From contig CM053800.1 of NCBI GenBank assembly GCA_028671895.1, positions 16,823,886 to 16,887,885 on the forward strand: a stretch of DNA of 64,000 nucleotides, read 5' to 3'. Under the pieces are notes generated by a model. It ran no database searches. It saw nothing but the letters and a program-made list of their open reading frames with translations, and had not been told where the DNA came from. Shown here in pieces: positions 35,873-47,256 of this stretch; position 1 is the stretch's first letter, and each line of letters starts with the position of its first letter. The DNA is from Oenanthe sinensis. Taxonomy: Eukaryota; Streptophyta; Magnoliopsida; Apiales; Apiaceae. Both the position numbers and the translations under genes were made by a program.

Positions 35873-36032
35873 CATAACATCATCACCTCCTCGGGCCTAT
35901 ATTAGATATTCGTAAATCCATCTTGTCCATGGTTTTTAATTAAGTTCTTTACACCTATATATAGTCATGATATTCCTTAACAACTTTCATTGCTTGACCG
36001 ACTCGAGATAAGTCTTCTATCTTGCTCGAAAT
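35873..36032 (-). repeat. Gypsy LTR fragment, minus orientation
   Basis: Reverse complement matches ~1600-1665 (CCCGAGG(A/C)GGTGA). The segment 35930-36032 is repeated at 39110-39215. Interrupted by the solo LTR at 36033; continues at 37554. Confidence 0.7.
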
Positions 36033-37548
36033 TGTTGAGATTCGGGCACATATACGCAATGGAATTATGCTAAATAATAAAAAAATAACGAATCCCAAAC
36101 GCAGGATCCGTGTATAATTGACGGATGATTATGGAGAATCGGATGTGTACCTTATTAAAGCTTTCCTTATGATGATTATAGAGGTCCAGAAGCGATGAAT
36201 CACAACAACCCTTCATAGAAATCTGCTCTCTATCAGTATCCACACGAACGTCGTATCGTCTAACGATCACCGGAGTTAGGTACTAGCCTGTTTCTGCCTC
36301 TTTGTCTCTTTCTTTCTCTAACCTCTTATAAACGTGGAGCTGCTAGGGTTTTATTAAAAATGAATTATCTCAACTATTACCCTAAACTATACATCTTTAT
36401 GTATATATAGGGGAGAGAGGGACTTGAGCCAAAACCCTAATCTGATTAGACCTTTTAAAACCCATTCAGATTTCAGATTTATATTATTATTAAATTCGAA
36501 TTCTAATATGTATATAATTAATCAAGTCTCACTTAATTAATTAAATAAATAAATTTGAATTAATAATAATAACAGTATTTAAATTCATAATTTAAATAAC
36601 ACTCCGTTTAAACGTTCTTTGTGTGTGACCCTTTAGGTTATTATTACGTTGACAATAATTTTATTTTCTAATAATAAAATTATAAACAATGAGCGGCATC
36701 TAGTGATACATCATTGCTACCCGAGTAATAATAATAATTGGTGATTTAATTAAACATTTCGTGAATAATGTACAATGTAATATAATCCCTTTAACCTTAT
36801 TTTATAGATCAAACTCGAGGCATGTATTGTGTCATCCTCTTCAACGTTTAATCCGAGTTTCCTTGATCAATGAGTAGACTATTAATTAAATCAACATTCG
36901 AGCATGGCCATGCATTTTATAGTCTCACTCAATCAAGAGGCCAATAATATCACTCCTAAAATAGGAGGGTTAAATCCTATATCTTTCATTCATATTTCTC
37001 ATACGATTCATAGCATACCCAATGTCCACCTTTATCATTACCCGGTTAAAGGTAACTTTGAGTGTAATCAAAGTATATTAATTCTCGTATAAAAAATATA
37101 ATGATTTCAAGTCAAATGATCAATACATCATTATCACAGTGAGAATTTCTTATGACACTTATTAACATGTAGATTCTCACAGCGGGTCTGTCCAGTTCCA
37201 TGTATTGAGACATGCACTTATGTTCTTGACTTTAGTATCACCACACCTATGACCAATGAGATGTGGTCATCAGTCAATTAACATACTAGTCTTATTGCAT
37301 TATTATTGTCCTTAAATAATAATACTAGACTAGGGACATTTAGGAATATAATATTGTTCATATAATCTCATTTTTAAGTCACATACTTAAAGATATATAA
37401 TTCGCATTAATATTCCAAGGACATTTATTATGTTTTCAATTTATAACGCAGTAAATAAAGACATAATAAATATTAATTAAATAATCAAGTAAACATAATC
37501 TTTAATTGTTTATCATAAAGTATTGTCTCTAGAACAGCAACACTAACT
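36033..37548 (-). mobile_element. Solo copia LTR (1,516 bp) with 5-bp TSD GAAAT
   Basis: On the minus strand it starts TGTTAG-like (here AGTTAGTGTTGCTG, first base mutated) and ends CGAATCTCAACA. Direct GAAAT copies flank it (36028-36032, 37549-37553), and the gypsy sequence is continuous across them when compared with 39215-39235. It shares with LTRs A and B the AGGGTCACACACA block (here GGGTCACACACAAAG, minus), the ACTTAATTAA hairpin, a TATATATA box (36402-36409) and the U5 inverted repeat (36037-36044 with 36089-36096). No internal region remains: the product of LTR-LTR recombination. It is a third family related to A and B. Confidence 0.92.
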
Positions 37549-37553
37549 GAAAT

Positions 37554-38190
37554 AGACTCCCAAAATGGTAGTTTAACCTTGTTCTTATGTTCATTTCACT
37601 CTAATATCCTATTTTCTAGCATTTTTAATAAATTGAAAATTAATCCTTTTGACATGAATCCTTTTCTGTGATCTTCCTTTAACTGCCAACAATCTCCCAT
37701 AAAAGTTTCAAATCCATCCAGAAAATCTAGCTAAGTCAGAAACTGCCTCAAACTTAGGCTTATGACAAGCTTGGTCCTTAGATTTCTTACTTCCGCCTTC
37801 TTGACTCTAATCCTTTTAATCTAAAACTTTTTTCTCGATCATACAGATGACTATAATATTTTAAATAAAAGTTTCTGATTTTATTAAACTCCCTAGCTAG
37901 TCCAATCATAGCCTCAAAGTTAGACGAAAATAGAATTTTTATTTTCTGCGCTACGATTACTAAATCATTCATACCTTTTGACTCGTAACTCCGAATGATG
38001 CAAAATTAGCATGCAAACGATCTTGAGACTATCTAATATCAAGTAATCTCACCCAACTGCTAAGATAAGAGGAAAAATATTCCCAAACTTTCTGGACAAT
38101 TTCTACAGAAACAAAATGGGCATGGTAACGTTTTTTTTCTTAATGTTTCCATATCTATTCTACTTCAATTCAACTAACAAGCAATCTCAG
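37554..38190 (-). repeat. Gypsy LTR fragment, second copy of 39227-39880
   Basis: CAAAATGGTAGTTTAACCTT at 37560 and GGGCATGGTAACGTTTT at 38117 recur at 39230 and 39814. The fragment is collinear with ~1190-1600 of the first LTR in reverse. The two minus-strand copies are too diverged to be a recent duplication. Confidence 0.75.
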
Positions 38191-39023
38191 CTCCTTAAAT
38201 TTCCAACTAGGAATGGGGTTGGTGAGGAGAAAGGAGACCATAAAATGGAAATGAGCTATTATGTAGCCTCATTAACGTCTCACGGGGTCGGGGGCAAGTA
38301 CTCCCGATCGAAGGCATGGATACCTGGAAGTAGTAGGCAACTCGTTGAAGAGTTATATTTAGTAGGGTTATTAAGTAGAACCCTCTTTGACTTGAAGATA
38401 TACTTCATTGAAAATTTATTTAGTATACTTGTACTCTCTTTTTATGTTTAAACACCAAAACAACTTTGTACCAATGCACATAACGTAAAAATGCAAAAGA
38501 GAATGCATAAATGTAATAGAAGTGCTGACTACTGAAGGGGTTCAAGGTACGAAAATAAAACAATGTGGATAGTAAACGGCAAAGCCTTGAGGGGCCTGGG
38601 TAAGGATGAAGGATTCCCCAAGAAATTAAAAATCGGAAGAAGAAGCTCAAAGGTCAATGAAGGTGAGCTATCCCCATCATGGGTGTTCCCACTTAACGTC
38701 ACGTGAAGACCTAGAGATTTAAAGCTCTAACTATGAAGGCCCAAAGATATCAAGGATTTGACATCACTCCAACCATGGATTTATTAAGCCCTGGTCGGAC
38801 CCATCAAAGGTGGACCCATTGAGACACGAGTTATTTCGTGGATATATTTATTTTGGTATCAGTAAGCCCCGTAGAGGCCTTATTCTTGTATGTTTGACCT
38901 CATAAAGACTAGTCTCGACATGGCTACATATTGAAAGCATTGAAAAACAAAGAATATTAGTCGGTATAAAGATATCTAAAAGGATAAAAGATCATTAAAG
39001 ATCGACAAGAGATCTCTAGAAAC
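38191..39023. other. Unassigned stretch between two gypsy LTR copies
   Basis: No homology within the window, no long ORF with recognisable motifs, and no PPT. A TTGGTATCAGTAAG at 38851 resembles a PBS only by chance length. It may be an insertion or the remainder of an unrecognised element. Confidence 0.3.
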
Positions 39024-39085
39024 TGTTAGGTCCAAGAAGTATCGTAGAAGGAGGGTTGAATACGATACTCATAACAATTTATTTT
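39024..39085 (-). repeat. Terminal fragment of a G-type LTR, minus strand
   Basis: Read on the minus strand it gives TATCGTATTCAACC..CCTTCTACGATA and ends GGACCTAACA, matching the G LTR end at 35525-35564. No PBS follows, so it is a 3' or solo LTR end, or a small remnant. Confidence 0.55.
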
Positions 39086-39106
39086 TTTTTTCAAAATTTG
39101 CGGATA

Positions 39107-40940
39107 ATTAAATTATTACTTTTAATCAAGTTCTTTATACCTACATATAGTCACGATATTCCTTAACAACTTTCATCACTTCACCGACTCAAAACAAGTC
39201 ATCTATCTTGCTCGAAATCGTCTCCCAAAATGGTTGTTTAACCTTTTTCTTATGTTCATTCCACTTAACACCCTGTTTTCTAGTATTTTTAGTAAATTGG
39301 AAATTAATCCTTTTGATATGAATCCTTTTCTGAGATCATCTTTGTACTACCAAAAATCTCCCATAAAAGTTTCAAATCCATCCTAGAAATGTAGCTAGGG
39401 TAAAAACTTCCTTATACTTAGGCACATGATAAGTTTATTCCGTAAGATTTCTTACTTACACCTACTTGACTCTAGCAATTTTAATAAATCATATTTTGTC
39501 CTTTTAATCTGAAACATTTTTCTGGATCATCCTAGATGACTCTAGTATTTTAAATAAAAGTTTCAGTTTTTATTAAGCCACCTAGCTAGTCCAATCATAG
39601 CCTCAAAGTTGGACAAAAACATAATTTTCATTTTCTGCGCTACTGTTACTAAATCGTTCATAACTTTTGACTCGTAACTACGAATGTCATGAAATTAGCG
39701 CGTAAACGATCTAGAGAATATCTACTATCCATTGATCCCATCCATCTGCCCAGACCAGAGGAAAAATATTCCGAGATTATCTGGACAGTGGGCAGCAGAA
39801 TGGGAAGAAAAAAATGGGCATGGTAACGTTTGTAAACTCATCGTTTTCCATTTCTATTCTACACCAATTCAACCAATAATCAATCCCAAACTCCTCACTC
39901 AACATTATAATACTCATCCAAACAATTTTCAGTCAAAAACCAAGCAAAACCTTATGTAAAGGATTTTAAAATCAAACGAAAAGCATAAGTGGTTCTAGGA
40001 CCACACATGCTTAAACAACCTTACCCATAACATGTATAACCTATAACAATCATCAACCAAGCCAAAGGAAACCTTAAATCAAAGAAACAAAATTTTGGAT
40101 TTTTGAAATCACTATTCATCATCACTTTCAACTCAAGAAATGAACACGGTAGGGAGTGTGGGTATGAGAGATGTTACCCTAGTTAGGTAGAGCTCGGAAG
40201 CACCTTCCTTTAAAGCTATGGATCTTTGAAATTGGAGGTGTATAGCTTGCTCTTCCACTTCCTCATCTTCCATTCGGTTTTCTTCAAGAAAATGGGGGGA
40301 TGAACTTGGCTTTTCTAATTTTTGATAAAATAAACTACTTGGCTTGTTTTATTCTATTTACCCGCGTTATTAGCTCAGTTGACTTAGTCAATATCTAAAT
40401 CTTCTTCCACACACTTCTAATTACAAGTGCAAGTATTTGCAATTTCTATTTTAATTCTTTTGTTAAAAGAATTCGGCCCTTTATGATTTAATAGGGGAAA
40501 TTTGGTTCGCATTTTAGTTACGATTTGCAACGTCGAGTTTACTAACTAATACTCGTTCCGAGAATTTTTAATAAATTTAATATCTATTGAAAACACTTTT
40601 CATTAATTACTATTCATAGAATATTATTCCTTACTCTATTTTATGCTCCATGAATTAATTCTAGAGTTCTCTTCATCAATTTCAATTTCCCATGACATAG
40701 TGACTAATCGCTTATTAATCTGAATATTCCACTGAATTTTGGGATCATTCCGAGTTTGGATGAAAATGACTATCCTCCTCGGATTATTATTAATCGTAGA
40801 TGCTCCATGAATTAATCCTTTAATCCTTGACTTCATTTAGGATATCCGACGATAAAATAATTAATCATTTATTCATAAAATAAAAAAAAATTATCCAAAG
40901 ATCTTAATAGTACCAAGCGTCAGAAATACAGGTTATTACA
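39107..40940 (-). repeat. Tekay/Del-type LTR, start and ~1.8 kb
   Basis: On the minus strand it opens TGTAATAACCTG right after a PPT at 40941-40953. It covers the first ~1.8 kb of the LTR whose + copy fills 1-4545. It is the 3' LTR of a chromovirus whose coding end lies just to the right. Confidence 0.75.
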
Positions 40941-40953
40941 GTCTCCCCTCTTT
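40941..40953 (-). other. Polypurine tract of gypsy element
   Basis: AAAGAGGGGAGAC on the minus strand, immediately before TGTAATAACC. It is preceded by the TCCGAAGATGGAATCC segment that follows chromovirus pol genes. Confidence 0.8.
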
Positions 40954-40961
40954 AAAAGGAT

Positions 40962-41179
40962 TCCATCTTCGGAATCTATACGAGAACAACTGAGGTTACT
41001 ATTCTCGCACCTCGCTTTCTAATTCTCAGGTTGAGTCTTCAACCTATTTGGTTTCATACAACAATCTCATTAGCGTATTGCTTCATTTCTCAACACTTTC
41101 TTTATTCAGTGGATGATCTCAATAGGTTCGTACTCTAACGAATGCCTAACGTCAGCACTATAATTTCCTAATACTGACG
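40962..41179 (-). pseudogene. Chromodomain end of chromovirus pol, decayed
   Basis: On the minus strand one frame reads EYEPIEII, an IKKVLRNEAI segment, and later a degenerate TQPEN/KARCEN stretch. These line up with the chromodomain pattern (P-E-I-L-D, K-V-L-R-N-K, then W-E-x-E and M-R-x-Y-P) found at the C terminus of chromovirus integrase. It contains several stops; the conserved Trp positions are lost. Upstream pol is missing because element E1 starts at 41180. Identification rests on a short motif match plus the adjacent PPT and LTR. Confidence 0.6.
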
Positions 41180-41727
41180 TGTTAAAAAAGCAAACACTGA
41201 TGCTGTCAGAGAATATCAGGAACAGAGTTTATGTTGCTGATGTCATTAGAGTTTAAGAAGCTGTCGACAGAGTTTACTCTATCAGAGAATACTCAATCAG
41301 AGTTTACTCTAATAGAGAATACTCTATCATAGATTAACAACCGACATATTTTATCATCAAAGTTTGTCAAAGAAGGAAACAAACAAATCAGAATTTGATT
41401 TGGATAGTGAAGAAGGATTTCAAATACAATTTTATTACTTTATGTAAGATATTCTTATCATTATCTATTTTGTAATTGGAATTGAAATTGTGTCTATATA
41501 AACACATAATTAGGTTTACATTGAACAAGAGTTTTATCATTCAAGATATATCATTCTCATAACCTAGCAGCTCTTAAGAACTTTATTTTTCTTGAGAGAG
41601 TTTTGTATTCAGATTATCAAATATTAATACAAAAGAGTATTTCTTTTACATACATGTGTTCTTAATCGATTATTTGGTACTATTATATTCAACCCCCTTC
41701 TATAATAGTCAATTTATCTACGCAACA
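41180..41727 (+). repeat. 5' LTR of element E1 (548 bp)
   Basis: Starts TGTTAAAAAAGCAAACACTG and ends CTACGCAACA. TATATAAA at 41495-41502; TTCAACCCCCTTCTATAATA at 41689-41708. A cluster of (A/T)TCAGAGTTTACTCT and AGAGAATACTC repeats is at 41245-41330. Confidence 0.88.
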
Positions 41728-41728
41728 A

Positions 41729-41741
41729 TTGCTATCAGATA
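41729..41741 (+). other. Degenerate primer binding site of E1
   Basis: TTGCTATCAGATA compared with TTGGTATCAGAGC: G to C at position 4 and changes at the last two positions. E2 keeps the canonical form. Confidence 0.7.
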
Positions 41742-41775
41742 AGACAGTTAATTACAACTAAAAGATCATATAAAC

Positions 41776-43425
41776 ATGTCTGGAAACAAGTATAAAAGTA
41801 TTAGAATCCCAATCTTGAAGAAAGCTGAATACCCTACATGGAGGGTAAAGATGATGATATTCTTGGAAGTAACTGATCCTGATTATTTAGACAAAATCAA
41901 TGAAGGTCAGTATCTACCAAGCAAACTAGTGGCATCTACAGTTGTGGAAGGGAGACAAGTTTATGAATATTATACTCTGAAGGACAAGAAGGAATGGACT
42001 AATGAAGAAAAGCAAGAGGTCTTGAAAGATGCAAAGGTAAGGAATATTCTACATAATAGTCTTGACTTTGTGATGTCTAACAGGGTAATTGCATGTAAAA
42101 CTGCCAAAGAAATCTGGGATGCACTAGAGGTTCAATGCTAAGGAACCAAGGAGATAAAGAAAAATAGAAGATCTGTGCTAATTCAAGGATATGAACATTT
42201 TGAGGCAAAATAGAATGAGTCTATCACTTATATCTATGACAGATTTCTTACTCTGTTGAATAATTTGGCTTTGGTGGATAAGGTGTATGATAATGAGGAT
42301 TCAAACACCAAGTTTCTAAGGGCTCTTCCTGAAGAATAGGATCTACAAATGTCCTTAATAAGAGATAGGGTTGATTTACATGAGATATCTCTAGATGAAA
42401 TCTATGGAAGATTAAAGACTCGTGACCTAGAATTACAACAAAGGAAGAATAGGAAAAGTAGCAAGGCAAAGTCTGTTGGCTTGAATGTTGAGACTAAAGT
42501 TGAAGATCCAAGAGAAAAAGTCTTAAAAGCCTCAACAAGAAAAGGAAAACATGTAATGACTAAGGAAAGTAGTGAATCAGAGTTTGAAGCAAACTCTGAT
42601 GACTCCACAGACTCTGACATGATGGAGATGATAGCTATGATTATCAAAGGCTTCAAGAAGATGAAATTTAGGAAGTACAAAAAGCAAGGGAACTTCCAAA
42701 AGAAGCATGGAGAATCAGATAATAAAGATAGATTCAGAAGAAGAGAAGATAGTGATGGAAAATCAAAAATTCTTGACAAGTCAAAGGTCAAGTGTTACAA
42801 GTATAACAAGATGGGGTACTTTGCTACTGAGTGCAGAAGAAAGGAATGTGGAAAAGCACTCATCACATCAAAGAAAGATTGGATGGATTCCTCAGACTCT
42901 GAAGAGGAAACAAATTATGCCCTCATGGCAAACACTGATGCTCACATCCAAAACTCTGATAAGGTACCACACTCTGTCTTCAATTTTAATACTGATAACA
43001 TCCTTGAATTAAAGTCTTTTCTTAGAACTTTGGATGTTAGTTTTAAATCACAGTCACTTGAGAATGAAAGATTAAAATCTGAAATACAAACTCTGATTGC
43101 TAGGAATAACTTTCTTAAATCTGAACAAATACAAATGCTTAGCACTAAGAAAGACTGTGAGAATGCTATACACATACAAACTCAGTTAGAAATACAAGTT
43201 GAATATTTAAAATCTGAGATAGCTAAAGAAAAAGAAACTTTCAGAGTTTGGACAAACTCTGGTAAGAAAGTCAAACAAATGCTTTCTAACAAAAATTGGA
43301 CATCTGCCTTAGGTTATGGATCTTATAAGGAGACACATATTAAGACACACGCAAAAGGAATAATGAGTAAACATGTGAATTTTGTTAGAGCTAGTAATAA
43401 AAAGAAGAATACCTCTAGTGAATGA
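41776..43425 (+). pseudogene. gag of element E1 with three in-frame stops
   Basis: ATG at 41776 (MSGNKYKS...). One frame runs to TGA at 43425 with stops at 42139, 42211 and 42337. The N-terminal half is the copia Gag domain (PTWRVKM..., LKDKKEWTNEE..., EIWDAL). A basic segment leads to a zinc knuckle near 42795-42850 that reads CYKYNKMGYFATEC: the second Cys is Tyr and the usual His is Tyr, so zinc binding is lost. The C-terminal part (DSSDSEEE, then LKSFLRTL..ENERLKSEI) is a coiled coil. Gag would form the virus-like particle and bind RNA. Confidence 0.88.
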
Positions 43426-43456
43426 TCTAATAATAACAAAGGTAAAAAGAAAAATG

Positions 43457-43684
43457 TGACGAGTTATAAGTTACACGTTTTATCTACGACTTACATATTA
43501 CATATTACAAGTTACGAATTATATGTGATGAATTCCATATTATAATTACAAGTTATGCATGACAAATCGCAAGTTACATATTGCATATGACAAGTTACGA
43601 ATTACATGTGACGAGTTACAAGTTACACACTTTATCTACGACTTACATGTTACGTTTACAAGATGCGTTATAGTACATCTTACG
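43457..43684 (+). repeat. TTAC-rich degenerate tandem repeat tract
   Basis: GTGACGAGTTA(T/C)AAGTTACAC starts at 43457 and 43610 (period ~153). Within each unit the pieces ACAAGTTACGAATTA and TACGACTTACAT recur, so the tract is built from a ~10-bp TTACAAGTTACG-like core. It begins exactly where gag of E1 stops. Confidence 0.75.
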
Positions 43685-44628
43685 TGTTGACACTCTTACA
43701 ACCACTCCAGCCTAAGGAATCATACGAACTTGTCAACAAGCCATTTATAGTAAATGGACGACTACAAATATGCAACCGACAATGACTAGCTTATATTCGA
43801 CATGAAGAAGAATTTTATTGGTTGTATGTCTCCACCCAATAAAATTAGGGGTAATTGTTTGTACCAAATTTTTCAATTGTCCTAAAAAATAGGAGGGGAT
43901 AACAATCTTATCTCTAAAAGATAAGATCATAGAGATAGATAAGGTCATCAACTACCCCTATAAAATAGGATCGTGGAGATCATTATGGGCAGAAAAATAG
44001 CAACGGAAGGATAATTATTTGGGGCTATATATATTTGATGGAAGTGGAATTTAAAAAGGATGAGAATTACTTCTAAAAAATACACCACGAGGTACACATA
44101 TTTTACATATTATAGGGCTAAACCTAATTATTTCCTGGGGCTAAAACTAATATAGGGCTAAACCTACATCATCAATAACCATTTTTATCTACCACAACAT
44201 ACACACGCTACATTACCATACATGTCATTTGAGAGACCTACCACTTCTATAACCACACCATACATATGTATATTCAACCGACGAGTAGTAGATTAACAGC
44301 GGACGAGTAGCCGACGAGTAGATACACAGAGCGGACGAGTACAAACTGCAGTGGACGAGTACAAATTGCAGTGGACATATAGGCTGATTTGTACTTGTAT
44401 CTTGTTTTCTTATTCAAATCACTTGTACTTCATCTCAATTACAATTATAGTGGATAACTTTGGATGGATCACTCCCACCCGCGGTTTTTAACCTTGTTCA
44501 TGGGGTTTTCCGCGTCACCAAAATTGCATGTATTTATGTTCTCTTCTTTACTTTTTTGCGCTTGTCTTACTACTTTTTTACTTGTCCTTCAAACACGAAA
44601 TCATATAGACTTAGTTATTAACCCTACA
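43685..44628 (+). repeat. Copia-type LTR remnant (Tork/Angela-like end), boundaries tentative
   Basis: The segment CCCGCGGTTTTTAACC at 44478 followed by GGGGTTTTCCGCGTCACC near 44500 is the typical end block of Tork-type copia LTRs. A possible start is TGTTGACAC at 43685, with a TATATATA at 44025. Five GACGAGTA copies lie at 44279-44370. No PBS, PPT or coding region adjoins it and no TSD is clear, so it is a solo or fragmentary LTR. Confidence 0.45.
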
Positions 44629-45809
44629 AAATTTGGACAAAACAAATATTTTAAAAATTAAATTTTAAATCATTATTATATATATGCATTAGTAAAATTT
44701 TTAAATTTATATATAATTTGGTTTTAATGTCATAAATAATATGATTTTGAATTTTGAATTTTTAATTAAAGATTGAATTTGATGTTAAACATCGAAAAAT
44801 TTGAACATTAATACACACACACGCACACACACACACATATATATATATTCATTATTTTTGTAATTTAATGAATTAATTTATTACAGAAAATCTATAATTT
44901 ACAAATATAATTAATATAATACAAGAAAAACTTGATAAAACTCAAAATCTAGGTTTAATGTATTTAATATATAACTGATGATTTCTAGACTAGTTGTAAT
45001 GTATTTTTTGAGAAAAAAATAATTTAAATGTGATAATACTGTTAGAACTTTACTTGAAATATAAACACATATATGCAAAAAAAAAAAGCCTGATTTTAGT
45101 GTTATTGAATATTATTTAAGTGTAAGACTACGAGTCATATAAGTTACTGTATATTTTATAAATCGAGTTCGGTTTAGTAAAAAATATATGTACTTTCAGG
45201 AAACAACTAGATTTGATATGAGTTTAGCCAAGTTCGTGTTCAGTTCAAATTGGTTTCTTTGCCAAAAAAAATAATTTCGACTCATTTATTATTTAATCGA
45301 ATTTTAACATCATTTGAGTTTAAAAAACAACTCGACCCAATTTTCTCATATAAATTTTAAATTCAATTTAGCTTAAACGAAATTTAAATTTACTCGATTA
45401 AAATTCGATTCGACTCTATTTGTTTTAAGTGTATTCCTACGTAATATCATAAAATATATTTATCTATGTGGCCCCTAGGTCACATCTGTGTGCTACCATT
45501 TAGATGATATCTAAAATTTGAGACACTTCAACCATGATTTTGCTTAGCAAAAAATATAGATAATAATATTTGATCTTCTATATTTGTTGAACATATAAAA
45601 CTTTTAGATATAATTTTACATAACTACAATTTTAGATGATAATTCCACTGGAGTACACACACTACCTATTGGCTAAAATTTTACATACAGGTTATAACTA
45701 ATTATTTTAGCTAACAATTTTATATATTACCCCCTTGAGATGCTCTTATAAAATAAAAAAAGATTTTCATTTAACAAATTATTGTTACCTTAATCAGACA
45801 AGCATATGT
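44629..45809. other. AT-rich unassigned stretch with microsatellite
   Basis: No ORF or element signature. An (AC)n-(AT)n microsatellite lies at 44812-44848. At 45225-45430 short TCGA/GAATT-rich segments recall old degenerate intergenic repeats. A segment ending CCCCCTTGAGATGCTCTTA (45731-45749) looks like a MITE terminus but lacks a visible partner. Confidence 0.35.
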
Positions 45810-46346
45810 TGTTAGAAATGCAAACACTGATGCTGTTAGAGAATATCAAACAAAGTTTATGCTGACATCATCAGAAAATAGAAAACTGTTGGTAAGAGTT
45901 TACTCTATCAGAGAATACTCAATCAGAGTTTACTCTAACAGAGAATGCTCTATCAGAGATTATCAAACCGACAGAGTTTATAATCAGAGTTTGTGAAGGA
46001 AATAGACAAATCAAAATATGATTTCGATAGTGAAGAAGGAATTCAAATACAAGTCTAATTACCTTACGGAAGCTATTCTTATCATAATCTGTTTTGTAAT
46101 TGTATTTGTAACTGTGTCTATATAAACGCATAAATAGGTTAACATTAAGTGGTTCGATTCATTGAAGTAATATCTTTTTATAACCAAGTAACTCTTAAGA
46201 ATAGTGAATTTCTTGAGAGAGTTTTGTACACAGTTTATTATTAATACAAAGTCATTCATCTTTTCCATACTTGTGTTCTTGATTCGATTATTTAGTACTA
46301 TTACATTCAACCCCCCTTCTGTAATAGATTATTTATATGGGCAACA
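45810..46346 (+). repeat. 5' LTR of element E2 (537 bp)
   Basis: Starts TGTTAGAAATGCAAACACTG and ends TGGGCAACA. TATATAAA at 46119-46126. It carries the same TCAGAGTTTACTCT cluster (45890-45985) as E1. The left 5-bp target would be TATGT. Confidence 0.9.
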
Positions 46347-46347
46347 A

Positions 46348-46362
46348 TTGGTATCAGAGCAG
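46348..46362 (+). other. Primer binding site of E2
   Basis: TTGGTATCAGAGCAG, the canonical initiator tRNA-Met complement, one base after the LTR. Confidence 0.92.
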
Positions 46363-46394
46363 ATAGTTAACTACAACTCAAAGATCATATAAAC

Positions 46395-47256
46395 ATATCT
46401 GGAAACAAGTATGAAAGTATCAGGATCCCAATATTGAAGAAGGCTGAAGACCCTATATGGAGGGTGAAGATGATGATGTTCCTGGAAGCAACTGATTCTG
46501 ATTATTAAGACAGAATCCATACAGGTCAGTATCTACCAACCAAACTAGTGTGATCTATAATTGTGGAAGGAAGACAAGTCCCTGAACATTACACCTTGAA
46601 GGACAAGAAAGAATGGACCAATGAAGAAAAACCAGAAGTCCTCAAAGATGCAAAAGTAAGGAATATACTGCATAACAGTCTTGACTCTGCGATGTCCAAC
46701 AGGGTAATTGCATACAAAACAGCAAAAGAAATCTGGGATAGAGAATCAATTCCAAGGAACCAAGGAGATAAAGAAAAATAGAAGATCTATATTAATTCAT
46801 GAGTATGAATATTTTGAGGCAAAACATAATGAATCCCTCACAGATATCTATGACAAATTTCTAACTTTGTTGAATAACATGGCTTTGGTGGATAAGGTGT
46901 ATGACAATGAAGATTCAAACACCAAGTTTCTTAGGGCTCTTCCTGAAGAATGAGATCTACTAACATCCTTAATAAGAGATATAGTTGATCTAGATGAGAT
47001 ATCTCTTGATGAAGTCTATGGAAGATTGAAGACTCATGATCTAGAACTACAACAAGGGAAGAATAGGAAGAGTAGCAAGGCAAAGTCTGTTGCCTTGAAT
47101 GTTGAGGCCAAAGTTAAAGAACCAAAAGTAAAAGTCCTAAAAGCCTCAACAAGAAAAGGAAAAGTTGTGATCAAGGAAAGTAGTGAATTAGAGTTTGAGG
47201 CAAACTCTGATGTAACCACTGATGATTCTTCCGATTCTGACATAATGGGGATGGTT
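46395..47256 (+). pseudogene. gag of element E2, start codon lost, cut by the B array
   Basis: Parallel to E1 gag, but the start reads ATA at 46395 (E1 has ATG). Stops near 46506 and 46551, a frameshift near 46740 and TGA at 46951. The last recognisable codons are DSSDSDIMGM, equal to DSTDSDMMEM of E1; then family-B LTR sequence starts at 47257. The zinc knuckle, protease and N-terminal integrase are missing, and E2 resumes at 63223 inside integrase. Confidence 0.87.

Larger units (their letters stand above)
41180..43456 (+). mobile_element. SIRE-like element E1, 5' LTR and gag only
   Basis: LTR 41180-41727, degenerate PBS and gag, inserted in the chromovirus fragment (left target probably TGACG). 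It stops at ~43456 within gag, where a repeat tract starts. The LTR is about 80-85% similar by eye to that of E2 (45810-46346). Confidence 0.85.

Noticed and set aside
38116..38451. 111-codon ORF as a host gene
   Set aside because: Starts inside a gypsy LTR fragment and runs into unassigned sequence; no domain or splice context.
38851..38864. TTGGTATCAGTAAG as a primer binding site
   Set aside because: No LTR end precedes it and the match breaks at the GAGC part.
45560..45750. MITE
   Set aside because: One end resembles a MITE terminus but I could not find a paired inverted end or TSD.
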